From contig JACQHN010000585.1 in assembly GCA_016199015.1 (NCBI GenBank), positions 1-6,560 of the forward strand: 6,560 nucleotides of DNA, read 5' to 3'. Within the stretch, counting starts at the first letter, position 1. Every line of letters begins with the position of its first letter. Source of the stretch: Nitrospira defluvii. GTDB lineage: Bacteria > Nitrospirota > Nitrospiria > Nitrospirales > Nitrospiraceae. Positions 1 to 6,535 of the stretch are shown in pieces. A program made the position numbers and the translations under genes. The notes under the pieces are model-generated. The model was not told the DNA's origin. It did no database searches and saw only the letters and a program-made list of their open reading frames with translations.

Positions 1-2
1 AT

Positions 3-470
3 CCTGGGTCGGTCGAGGAGGTTCGGGCAGCCGGTGTGCCCGTACTCTCGTCCAACATCGATATCGCCAATGCTCGCATTGCCTTTGCGAGCGGATGCGT
101 CGCGAACGTGACGGCGAGTCGCGTCTCGACCAACAAGATGCGCCGGTTGCGGGTCTTTCAGCGCGACCGCTACGTCTCGATCGATTTCCAAACGCGCCAG
201 GCTGTCGTGTCCCGTCGCAGGCAAAACACCGGGTCGCGGCCGACGATCGACGTCGAATCCTACCAGGCCGGAGATGAAGAGCCGTTGCGACTGGAGTTGG
301 ACGCGTTCATTCACGCGGTGAGCACCGGGACCCGTCCTGTCGTGTCCGGTGAAGACGGGGAAGCGGCGCTTAATCTGGCTACTCTGGTGCTGGAGGCCAT
401 CGGCCAATTTACGCAACGCCACTCGGCGGGTGATGCATCGGCGGTGGCGTTCGGCCAAGAGAATGTGTAA
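3..470 (+). CDS. Gfo/Idh/MocA-family oxidoreductase, C-terminal part (5' end outside the window)
   Basis: The frame is open from the left edge, so the gene starts upstream. The GTG at 36 is an internal valine codon, not a likely start. The visible 155 residues match the C-terminal alpha/beta domain of NAD(P)-dependent sugar dehydrogenases. They include an 'NIDIANARIAFASGCVANVT' strand, then 'ASRVSTNKMRRLRVF', and a late 'EPLRLELDAFIHAV' helix typical of the family. The Rossmann domain and the catalytic Lys motif lie outside the window. It sits 39 bases upstream of lpxB on the same strand. Family members between lpxA and lpxB are known; in Acidithiobacillus and Leptospira the enzyme GnnA oxidises the 3-OH of UDP-GlcNAc, and GnnB then aminates the product. 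A GnnA-like role here is inference, because no aminotransferase gene is visible. The family assignment is firm; the substrate is not. Confidence 0.82.
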   Translation, partial: PGSVEEVRAAGVPVLSSNIDIANARIAFASGCVANVTASRVSTNKMRRLRVFQRDRYVSIDFQTRQAVVSRRRQNTGSRPTIDVESYQAGDEEPLRLELDAFIHAVSTGTRPVVSGEDGEAALNLATLVLEAIGQFTQRHSAGDASAVAFGQENV

Positions 471-509
471 GGGTATCACCTCTGTGCCGATCTGCATGAG
501 ACGAGCACC

Positions 510-1643
510 ATGCCGCGCATCCTAATCGTGACCGGAGAAGCTTCCGGCGACTTGCACGGAGCCCACTTGGTCAAGGCGTTGAAGGAACTGTCTCCCTCCC
601 TGCAGGTGGTCGGCATTGGTGGCGCGTCGATGCAGGCGGCCGGCGCGGAACTGGTCAAGGATATCCCTCAACTGGATGTGATGGGCCTCATCGGCCTGTC
701 CGCGGTGAAGGCGTTGCTGCAGCGAATCTCACGGATCAGGCGACTGATCAAGGGGGAGCGCTGGGATCTTGTCGTATTGATCGATAATCCCGGTCTGAAT
801 TTTCATTTTGCGCGGGTGGCCAAGGCCTGCGGTCTCAAAGTCCTGTACTACATTGCCCCGCAGGTATGGGCTTGGCGCCAGGGGCGGATGCGCTGGATTC
901 AGCAGCGTGTCGATCACGTGCTCGCGACTCTTCCGTTCGAGGAGGTGCTCTACAAAAAAGCCGGCGTGCGCTGCACGTTTGTCGGCAATCCCATTCTGGA
1001 CGAGGTGGCTCCGTCCTACGACCGGCAGGCGCTGCGCCGGCAGTTCGGCTTGTCGGACGCGGGACCGGTGATCGGACTGTTTCCGGGCAGTCGAAAGGGC
1101 GAATTGCACGAACATATGCCGCTGTTGCTGGAGACGGTGAAGCGCCTCGCGGAACGGCACCCGGCCATGCAATTTATCCTGGCGCAGGCCTCCTCGATTC
1201 AAGACCAGCTTCTCGAGGGGTTCGTGCGGGAGAGTCCGGTTCCCATTCGGGTCTTTCGCAACCAGGCCAGTGAAGTCATGGCGGCATCGGACCTTCTCGT
1301 CGTCAAGTCGGGAACCTCCACATTGCAGGCGGCGGTGGTGGGAACTCCCATGATCTTGTTCTATCGAGCTTCCTCCTGGATCACGTACCGGCTGGCGCGC
1401 CTGTTGATCCGGGTGCCCTGGATTGGATTGGCCAATCTGGTCGCGGGGCGGGGGATCGTGCCGGAGCTGATTCATGACGAGGCGACACCGGAGCGACTGA
1501 TGCAAGAAACCGAACGGTTGTTGGCGGATTCCCGCGCGTATCAGGACATGCAGGCCGCCTTGTTGTCGGTACGACAGGCGTTGGGCAGCCCAGGCGCCTC
1601 GCGTCGCGCTGCGGAAGCGGTTCTGGCCGAGTGCCGACTATGA
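510..1643 (+). CDS. lpxB: Lipid-A-disaccharide synthase LpxB
   Basis: LpxB is a GT19 glycosyltransferase on the cytoplasmic face of the inner membrane. It joins UDP-2,3-diacylglucosamine to 2,3-diacylglucosamine-1-phosphate (lipid X), giving the tetraacyl disaccharide-1-phosphate and UDP. The 377-residue length is normal for the family. Visible motifs are GEASGD (residues 9-14), VGIGG, the 'LIDNPGLNF' segment with Asp92 and Asn97, 'YYIAPQVWAWRQGR', 'FVGNPILDE', 'FPGSRKGE' (Arg195, in the conserved PGSR element) and 'SGTSTLQAAVVGTPMILFY' in the nucleotide-sugar-binding half. Many homologues have His where this one has Asn in 'VGNP'. The ATG at 510 begins directly with the 'MPRILIVTGEASGD' N-terminus usual for LpxB, so the start is clear, although the upstream purine stretch (GAGACGAG, 498-505) is a weak ribosome site. 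The stop overlaps the msbA start by four bases, which suggests coupled translation. Confidence 0.97.
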   Translation: MPRILIVTGEASGDLHGAHLVKALKELSPSLQVVGIGGASMQAAGAELVKDIPQLDVMGLIGLSAVKALLQRISRIRRLIKGERWDLVVLIDNPGLNFHFARVAKACGLKVLYYIAPQVWAWRQGRMRWIQQRVDHVLATLPFEEVLYKKAGVRCTFVGNPILDEVAPSYDRQALRRQFGLSDAGPVIGLFPGSRKGELHEHMPLLLETVKRLAERHPAMQFILAQASSIQDQLLEGFVRESPVPIRVFRNQASEVMAASDLLVVKSGTSTLQAAVVGTPMILFYRASSWITYRLARLLIRVPWIGLANLVAGRGIVPELIHDEATPERLMQETERLLADSRAYQDMQAALLSVRQALGSPGASRRAAEAVLAECRL

Positions 1644-3376
1644 AACATTATCTCCGCCTCCTCACGTATCTGGATCCCTACCGGTTTCGGCTGGGGGCGG
1701 CGTTCATCTGCGCGCTGCTGGTGGCTGGACTTTCGGCCGCCTACGCCTGGTTGGTTCGTCCGGTTCTCGACGGCCTGTTCATCAGCAAAGATGAAAGCCT
1801 GTTGCTGGTGCTGCCCATCGCCATTCTTGCCGTCGCGGTGCTCAAGGGCGTGTTCAACTACGGCCAGAACTACTTGATGAATTATGTCGGGAACCAGGTG
1901 ATCGGTGACATCAGGGAACAGCTCTTCTCCAAGCTGGTTCAGTTACCGGTTCGCTTTCACGATACCAACACGTCCGGTCGCTTGGTGTCGCGTGTCATCA
2001 ACGATGTGAATCAGATGGCCAACGCCGTCGCTGGTGTCTTGAAAGATTTGTTCCAGCAGGGATTGACGTTCCTGGCGATGATCGGCGTGATCGTCTACCA
2101 AAACTGGAAATTGGCGATGGTCTCGATGATCGTCGTACCGCTCTCGGTGGTGACGATGGTGCGGATGGGGCAGCGGCTGAGGAGCCTTGCTACGCGCGGA
2201 CAGGAGCGTATGGGGGACATGGCCTCGACGCTCCAGGAGACGCTGGCCGGCATTCGCATGGTGAAGTCCTTCGGACGGGAAGAGGAAGAAGCCAAACGCT
2301 TTCGACAGAGCAATGATGCCTTCATCCACACCACGATGAAAGCCATTCAGGTCTCATCTCTGGGTTCCTCCCACATGGAGGTGATCGGCGTGCTCGGCGT
2401 GGCGGGGATTATCTGGTACGGAGGCTACCTGGTGATCCATGATGAAATGACCCCCGGCGCATTCTTCTCGTTTCTTGCGGCCATGTTCATGGCGTACACG
2501 CCGATCAGAAGACTCTCGGGCGCCAACAACACGGTTCAACAGGCACTCGCGGCCGCCGAGCGAGTGTTCGACGTCCTTGATCTCCCGACCGAGCAGGATG
2601 CCAATGGGGGGCAAACAGATCTGCCGTCGATTTCTCGCTCCCTCGAGTTCAGGCAGGTGGCGTTTCGGTACGATGGCCAGAGTGACGCGGCGTTGACCGG
2701 CATCGATTTGACGATTCGAGCAGGCGAAGTCATTGCGTTCGTGGGCAGCAGCGGGAGCGGAAAGACCACGCTGGTGAGCCTGCTGCCGAGATTCTACGAG
2801 CCGACCAGCGGGCAAATTTTGATCGATGGGGTGGATCTCCGTGCTTGCACCCTGCGCTCGGTGCGCGGACAGATCGGGATTGTGTCTCAGGAGGTCGTGC
2901 TCTTCGACGATACGGTCCGTAATAACATCGGATACGGGCGGCAGGGCGCCACGCCGGAAGATGTGATGCATGCCGCGCAGCTGGCGTACGCCCATGATTT
3001 TATTGTCCGGATGCCGGAGGGGTATGACACCTTGATCGGGGAACGCGGGCTTAAACTGTCAGGCGGGGAGCGCCAGCGGCTGGCGATCGCCCGGGCCATT
3101 CTCCGCGACCCGCCGGTGTTGATTTTGGACGAAGCGACTTCGGCGCTGGATACGCAGTCGGAGCGGATCGTACAAATGGCGCTGGCCAATCTGATGAAGA
3201 ACCGGACGACGCTGGTCGTTGCCCATCGCCTGTCCACGATTCAAAATGCCGATCGTATCGTGGTCCTGGATCGAGGCACCGTCGTCGAAGTCGGGTCGCA
3301 TGAAGAATTGCTGCGGAAGGGTGGTATGTACAAGCGGTTGCACGCGATGCAGTTTGCCGATGTGATTCCGGAATAA
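1640..3376 (+). CDS. msbA: MsbA-type lipid A flippase, ABC half-transporter
   Basis: This is a fused membrane-ATPase half-transporter of 578 residues, expected to act as a homodimer moving lipid A-core from the inner to the outer leaflet of the inner membrane. About six membrane segments can be seen near residues 15-40, 54-75, 136-154, 156-176, 247-266 and 272-290. The ATPase domain follows: Walker A GSSGSGKTT (369-377, Lys375), Q-loop Gln417, signature LSGGERQ (473-479), Walker B 'VLILDEATSALD' with Asp497 and Glu498, and H-loop His529. All catalytic residues are intact. I chose the ATG at 1640 over an in-frame GTG at 1631. It forms an ATGA overlap with the lpxB stop and gives the N-terminus 'MKHYLRLLTYLDPYRFRL' usual for MsbA. 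Related exporters (peptide, lipid or multidrug) share this architecture. The lipid A role rests on the neighbours lpxB, waaA and lpxK as well as on the sequence. Confidence 0.93.
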   Translation: MKHYLRLLTYLDPYRFRLGAAFICALLVAGLSAAYAWLVRPVLDGLFISKDESLLLVLPIAILAVAVLKGVFNYGQNYLMNYVGNQVIGDIREQLFSKLVQLPVRFHDTNTSGRLVSRVINDVNQMANAVAGVLKDLFQQGLTFLAMIGVIVYQNWKLAMVSMIVVPLSVVTMVRMGQRLRSLATRGQERMGDMASTLQETLAGIRMVKSFGREEEEAKRFRQSNDAFIHTTMKAIQVSSLGSSHMEVIGVLGVAGIIWYGGYLVIHDEMTPGAFFSFLAAMFMAYTPIRRLSGANNTVQQALAAAERVFDVLDLPTEQDANGGQTDLPSISRSLEFRQVAFRYDGQSDAALTGIDLTIRAGEVIAFVGSSGSGKTTLVSLLPRFYEPTSGQILIDGVDLRACTLRSVRGQIGIVSQEVVLFDDTVRNNIGYGRQGATPEDVMHAAQLAYAHDFIVRMPEGYDTLIGERGLKLSGGERQRLAIARAILRDPPVLILDEATSALDTQSERIVQMALANLMKNRTTLVVAHRLSTIQNADRIVVLDRGTVVEVGSHEELLRKGGMYKRLHAMQFADVIPE

Positions 3377-3385
3377 CGACGTGGC

Positions 3386-3389
3386 GAGG
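3386..3389 (+). promoter_or_regulatory. Shine-Dalgarno site for the DUF374 gene
   Basis: GAGG lies five bases before the ATG at 3395. It favours that start over a second in-frame ATG at 3407. It is the clearest ribosome site in the window. The other starts either overlap an upstream stop codon (msbA, waaA, lpxK) or have only weak purine stretches (lpxB). Confidence 0.55.
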
Positions 3390-3394
3390 CAAAG

Positions 3395-4069
3395 ATGAGC
3401 GGACCTATGACGAATCATCCAGTGTCGATTTCTCCTGCGAAACCGGCGATGCTGAAGCGGGTGACGAATGCCGTCAAAGTCGCGCTGGTCCCGCCGGTCG
3501 GCTATCATGTGATCCGACTCTTGAGCCGGACGATGACGCTGCGCGTCGAAGGCGCGGAGCAGCTGTCCCGGAGATTCGCGCAGGGGAAACGGGTGATCTT
3601 GGCATTCTGGCATGCCCAACAACTCATGATGCCGTTGGGCTTTCCCGGGCTAGAGGCCCATGTGTTGATCAGCCAACATCGCGATGGGGAATTGATCCGC
3701 CGCATTGTGGCGCGGTTCGGCTTGGAGGCGGTTCGTGGTTCCAGTACCAGAGGGGGCGCGGAGGCGTTTCGGAAACTGATCCGCCTCGGCCGCTCGGGGT
3801 ACAATTTGGTGCTCACGCCCGATGGACCGAAAGGCCCGCGCCAGATCGCGAAGGTGGGAGTAGTGCAACTGGCCAGAGCCACCGGGTTGCCGATCGTCCC
3901 CATGGCGTTTAGCTGCTCAAAAAAAAACTCTTTGCGAGCTGGGATCGCTTCATCATGCCCTATCCGTTCACGCGGGGGTGCATCCTCTATGGGCCGCCGA
4001 TCGCCGTGCCGCCCGACTCGTCCACTGACGACTTGGAGCGCCATCGTCGGGAGTTGGAAGAGACGCTGA
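3395..4069 (+). CDS. DUF374 / LPLAT-family acyltransferase-like protein, frame broken near the C-terminus as sequenced
   Basis: The first ~177 residues match the DUF374 branch of the lysophospholipid acyltransferase superfamily: 'ILAFWHAQQLMM' with His73 in the acyltransferase histidine position, 'ISQHRDGELI' (93-101), 'RGSSTRGG' and 'TPDGPKGPR' (141-149). After residue 175 the reading runs through nine A residues (3919-3927) and then becomes an Arg/Ser-rich tail ending in 'GSWKRR' at the TGA of 4067-4069, unlike the family. Moving to the -1 frame after the A run gives a sensible C-terminus ('LFASWDRFIMPYPF...') ending at 4119, for about 241 residues, a normal family length. The record therefore holds a frameshift, a slippage site or a homopolymer error. 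The gene lies 18 bases after msbA and before waaA, so lipid A secondary acylation or a related lipid step is a reasonable guess, but DUF374 function is not well established. Confidence 0.85.
   Translation: MSGPMTNHPVSISPAKPAMLKRVTNAVKVALVPPVGYHVIRLLSRTMTLRVEGAEQLSRRFAQGKRVILAFWHAQQLMMPLGFPGLEAHVLISQHRDGELIRRIVARFGLEAVRGSSTRGGAEAFRKLIRLGRSGYNLVLTPDGPKGPRQIAKVGVVQLARATGLPIVPMAFSCSKKNSLRAGIASSCPIRSRGGASSMGRRSPCRPTRPLTTWSAIVGSWKRR
3919..3928 (+). other. A9 run with slippery heptamer A_AAA_AAC at the frame break
   Basis: Nine consecutive A residues (3919-3927) are followed by C. In the incoming frame the codons read TCA AAA AAA AAC, so bases 3922-3928 form A_AAA_AAC, a canonical -1 slippery heptamer of the X_XXY_YYZ type. 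The -1 frame is closed upstream by a TAG at 3910-3912, so the change of frame must occur after that. Homology places it at this run. Only a weak 4-bp stem (3934-3937 with 3945-3948) follows, and no clear Shine-Dalgarno-like stimulator precedes it. A9 runs also cause RNA polymerase slippage and are common places for sequencing or assembly errors. Confidence 0.75.
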
Positions 4070-4119
4070 ACCGCATGACGACCGAGGCCGATGCGGCGGT
4101 CCAGCGGGCCGGTCCGTAA
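3928..4119 (+). other. C-terminal coding segment of the DUF374 gene in the -1 frame
   Basis: Read from CTC at 3928, this frame encodes 63 residues. It begins 'LFASWDRFIMPYPFTRG' and continues 'CILYGPPIAVPPDSS', followed by a charged helix ('DDLERHRRELEETLNRM') and the stop TAA at 4117-4119. The 'W-D-R-F-x-x-P-x-P-F' and 'YGPPI' elements are what I expect at the end of DUF374 proteins. The segment has no start codon of its own at its head. Its stop overlaps the waaA ATG by one base (TAATG), the same coupling style as the other junctions here. This supports it as the true end of the gene. Confidence 0.8.
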
Positions 4120-5477
4120 TGTGGTACCTGCTTTATAATAGCCTTCTGCTCCTTGTTTCCCCGGTTATTCTGTTCGTCTTACTGGCTAAGCAGCGATGTC
4201 GCCGTGGGCTTCCGCAGCGATTGGGGCTGGTTGCGGAAAAACCCTTGAACCAGCCTGCCGGCGCGTCGAGCCGCCTCATATGGATTCATGCGGTGTCGTT
4301 GGGTGAAGTCGTCGCGGTGGCGCCGCTCGTCCGCAATTTGCGCGGGCGTTATCCTGAGGCGAGGTTGATCGTCTCGACCGTGACCGAAACGGGGCGCGAG
4401 GCGGTGGAGCAGCGGCTGGAAGGTGTGGCCGAACATCGGTACGCGCCGCTGGATTTCCCCTGGGTCGTCAATCAGGTGGTCGACCATCTCAAGCCGAGTC
4501 TCTACATTTTTGTCGAGACAGAACTCTGGCCGAACCTCCTGCGTAGTTTGCGGCGGCGGAACATTCCGTCGATTCTCGTCAATGGACGGTTGTCGACGCG
4601 TTCGTTCGAGCGGCAGCGCCTGTCGGTGATCCGGGATTTCTATCGCACGATGTTGAGCATGATCAGCTGTTGCCTCATGCAATCGGAACGGGACGCCCAG
4701 CGGATGATCGAGTTAGGCGCAGAGCCCTCGCGGGTCCGTTGTGCCGGCAATATCAAATTCGATCAGCCGGTTCCGCAGGTAAGCGCTGGCGGCGCCATCT
4801 CGAAAGCCTCGTTGGGGTTGACCGACCGAGAACGGTTGTTGGTGGCCGGAAGCACGCATCCAGGGGAAGAAGAAGCGATCGTCACCGCCTATCAGTCGGT
4901 CTGTGAGGAATTTCAGGACCTTCTATTGGTGCTGGCGCCTCGCCATATCGAACGGGCGGCGCAGGTCGAGCAGATGGTGCGAAGCAGAGGACTCACAGTC
5001 TCCCGTCGCAGTATGGGTGGCGCAGGGCAAATGGCCGGGATCGGCCCGCGGGTGCTCGTTCTGGATACGCGCGGTGAATTGGCTTTACTCTACCGTGAAG
5101 CTGTGGCGGCCTTTGTCGGAGGCACCTTGGCGCCGGTGGGGGGCCACAATCTTTTGGAACCGGCGGTGTGGGGAAAACCGGTCTTTTTCGGTCCACATAC
5201 CGACCACTGCGCCGAGGTGGCGGCGTTGTTGTCGAACGCTCAAGGTGGCCGCATGGTGCAGGACGAACAAGACCTGGCGAAGGCCTTGCGGGAAGTTCTT
5301 CGCGATCCGGATGTTTTGCAACGGATGGGGCAGGCAGCACAACAGGTCGTTGCGGACAACCAAGGCGCACTCCAGCGAACGGCGGACATCATCGCTGCGT
5401 TTCTTCCAGTACGAGCGGCTCCAACGGCGTCCGAAGCAGCGGATCGATCGCGGGAGTTGTCGAGTCGCCAATCGTGA
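4119..5477 (+). CDS. waaA: 3-deoxy-D-manno-octulosonic acid (Kdo) transferase WaaA/KdtA
   Basis: WaaA is a GT30 glycosyltransferase that moves Kdo from CMP-Kdo onto lipid IVA at the inner face of the inner membrane. The protein has 452 residues, slightly longer than the E. coli enzyme. Visible are an N-terminal membrane anchor (about residues 2-23), 'WIHAVSLGEV' (55-64), 'FVETELWPN' (131-139), 'NGRLS' (155-159), 'GNIKFD' (210-215), 'AGSTHPGEEE' (243-252), 'LAPRHIER' (272-279) and the CMP-Kdo-binding 'PVGGHNLLEPAVWGKPVFFGPH' region near 339-360. In the N-terminal 'GLPQRLG' element (30-36), Gln33 sits where many homologues have Glu. The last ~20 residues are a low-complexity extension. The start overlaps the DUF374 gene's -1-frame stop (TAATG) and has no good ribosome site, which suggests coupling. 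Whether it adds one or two Kdo residues cannot be read from the sequence. Confidence 0.96.
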   Translation: MWYLLYNSLLLLVSPVILFVLLAKQRCRRGLPQRLGLVAEKPLNQPAGASSRLIWIHAVSLGEVVAVAPLVRNLRGRYPEARLIVSTVTETGREAVEQRLEGVAEHRYAPLDFPWVVNQVVDHLKPSLYIFVETELWPNLLRSLRRRNIPSILVNGRLSTRSFERQRLSVIRDFYRTMLSMISCCLMQSERDAQRMIELGAEPSRVRCAGNIKFDQPVPQVSAGGAISKASLGLTDRERLLVAGSTHPGEEEAIVTAYQSVCEEFQDLLLVLAPRHIERAAQVEQMVRSRGLTVSRRSMGGAGQMAGIGPRVLVLDTRGELALLYREAVAAFVGGTLAPVGGHNLLEPAVWGKPVFFGPHTDHCAEVAALLSNAQGGRMVQDEQDLAKALREVLRDPDVLQRMGQAAQQVVADNQGALQRTADIIAAFLPVRAAPTASEAADRSRELSSRQS

Positions 5478-6535
5478 TGGAAACCAATACGTCGGTACGG
5501 CTGCGATCCTGGTTGTGGTGGCTCGGGGCTCCTTATGAACTCGCGGCTCGTGTTCGGCTGTGGTGTTACGAGCGAGGTTGGAGTCGCACGCAGCGCTTGC
5601 CTCGCCCGGTGATCAGCGTGGGGAATCTCACGGTAGGGGGGACTGGGAAAACACCTGTGGTCATGCACGTAGTCGAACGATTGGCGGCCCAGGGAAAGCG
5701 AGTCGCGGTCTTGAGTCGCGGATATCGGCGTCGGAGTCAGGCGCGTCAGCTGCTGGTGTCCGATGGACAGCGCGTGCTTGTTGGTCCGGAGGAAGCCGGA
5801 GATGAGCCCTACTTGATCGCACGCCGCTGTCCTTACGCCGTGGTGGCAGTCGGTGCGGATCGCTATGCGCTTGGCCAGTGGGTGCTGAGTCGTTTGCCGG
5901 TAGATTGTTTTGTGTTGGATGACGGCTTTCAGCATGTGCAACTTCATCGCGATGTGAATCTCTTGCTGGTGGATGCCGCGGACCTCGCGGGCATTCAGGC
6001 CGCACTGCCGATCGGACGTTTGCGGGAACCGCTCTCGGCGGCTGCCCGCGCCACGGCCATCTTGATCACCAGGGTGAGGAACGAGCAGGACGCGGACGCG
6101 GTGTGGCGTCGGCTACTCCAGGCCGGCGGCTCGCTTCCGCCGCCATTGCTGGTGGGATTTCCCGCTGAGGAATTTCGACGCGTCGGTGGGGAAGAGCGGC
6201 GTCCGTTGGCAGCGTTTCATGGTCGCTCGGCCGTCATCTTCAGCGGGATCGGCAATGCCGAGTCTTTTCATACGTTGGTGGCGGGGTTGGGTGTGACGGT
6301 GGCTGAGACGCTGGCATTTCCTGATCATGTGCACTATACCCATGTCATGGTGGAAACCATTCGAGCCAAGGCGAAAGCCTGTGGCGCGGATCTGCTGGTG
6401 ACGACCGAGAAGGACGCCGACAAGGTCGCGCCGTTTCTGGGCTCACATGATGTCTGCTGGGCCATTAGGCTCCGGACGGAGATTCTGACGGGGCACGCTC
6501 GGCTGGAGCAGCTGTTGCGTCTAGCAGGATGCTGA
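5477..6535 (+). CDS. lpxK: Tetraacyldisaccharide 4'-kinase LpxK
   Basis: LpxK is a membrane-associated P-loop kinase that phosphorylates the 4' position of the lipid A disaccharide, giving lipid IVA. The protein has 352 residues (E. coli has 328). Visible features are an N-terminal amphipathic/hydrophobic stretch ('SWLWWLGAPYELAARVRLW'), 'ISVGNLTVGGTGKTP' with Walker A Lys58 and Thr59, 'VLSRGYRRR', 'GDEPYLIA' (Asp109), the catalytic 'DDGFQH' (148-153), 'PIGRLREP', 'SGIGNAESF', 'FPDHVHYT' and 'LLVTTEKDADKV'. The frame is open far upstream inside waaA. I chose the ATG at 5477 because it overlaps the waaA stop as TGATG and gives the usual LpxK N-terminus; a GTG at 5474 is one codon earlier. The gene ends on a TGA that lies inside the probable repeat edge described next. 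Confidence 0.96.
   Translation: METNTSVRLRSWLWWLGAPYELAARVRLWCYERGWSRTQRLPRPVISVGNLTVGGTGKTPVVMHVVERLAAQGKRVAVLSRGYRRRSQARQLLVSDGQRVLVGPEEAGDEPYLIARRCPYAVVAVGADRYALGQWVLSRLPVDCFVLDDGFQHVQLHRDVNLLLVDAADLAGIQAALPIGRLREPLSAAARATAILITRVRNEQDADAVWRRLLQAGGSLPPPLLVGFPAEEFRRVGGEERRPLAAFHGRSAVIFSGIGNAESFHTLVAGLGVTVAETLAFPDHVHYTHVMVETIRAKAKACGADLLVTTEKDADKVAPFLGSHDVCWAIRLRTEILTGHARLEQLLRLAGC

Noticed and set aside
36..38. GTG at 36 as the start of the first gene
   Set aside because: The frame is open to the left edge and the residues before it (VEEVRAAG) fit the oxidoreductase fold, so it is an internal codon of a gene cut by the window.
471..509. Promoter or terminator in the gap before lpxB
   Set aside because: The 39 bases show no convincing -35/-10 pair and no hairpin with a T-tract, so read-through from the upstream gene is more likely.
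729..1505. Long minus-strand open frame (258 residues) opposite lpxB
   Set aside because: It lies wholly opposite a clear lpxB. Its translation is His/Arg/Gln-rich with no recognisable domain, as expected of an antisense frame in GC-rich coding DNA.
1631..1639. GTG at 1631 as the msbA start
   Set aside because: It would add only three residues. The ATG at 1640 gives the standard ATGA overlap and the usual MsbA N-terminus.
2354..2995. Minus-strand open frame (213 residues) opposite msbA
   Set aside because: It is opposite the MsbA membrane/ATPase region. The composition is antisense-like, with no motif and no support for a start.
3929..3953. Strong stimulatory stem-loop for programmed -1 frameshifting
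   Set aside because: Only a four-base stem (GCGA/TCGC) is visible at about the right distance, too weak to claim as a frameshift stimulator.
5168..5476. Extended N-terminus of lpxK reaching back into waaA
   Set aside because: The residues before 5477 are Gly/Ser/Arg-rich and do not resemble LpxK. The ATG at 5477 overlaps the waaA stop and gives the normal N-terminus.
4903..5538. Plus-strand open frame of 211 residues inside waaA
   Set aside because: It is a shifted reading of waaA, rich in Trp and Arg, with no motif. The true frame carries the CMP-Kdo-binding region.
5240..5947. Minus-strand open frame (235 residues) across the waaA/lpxK junction
   Set aside because: Both sense genes are well supported by motifs. 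The antisense product shows no family features.
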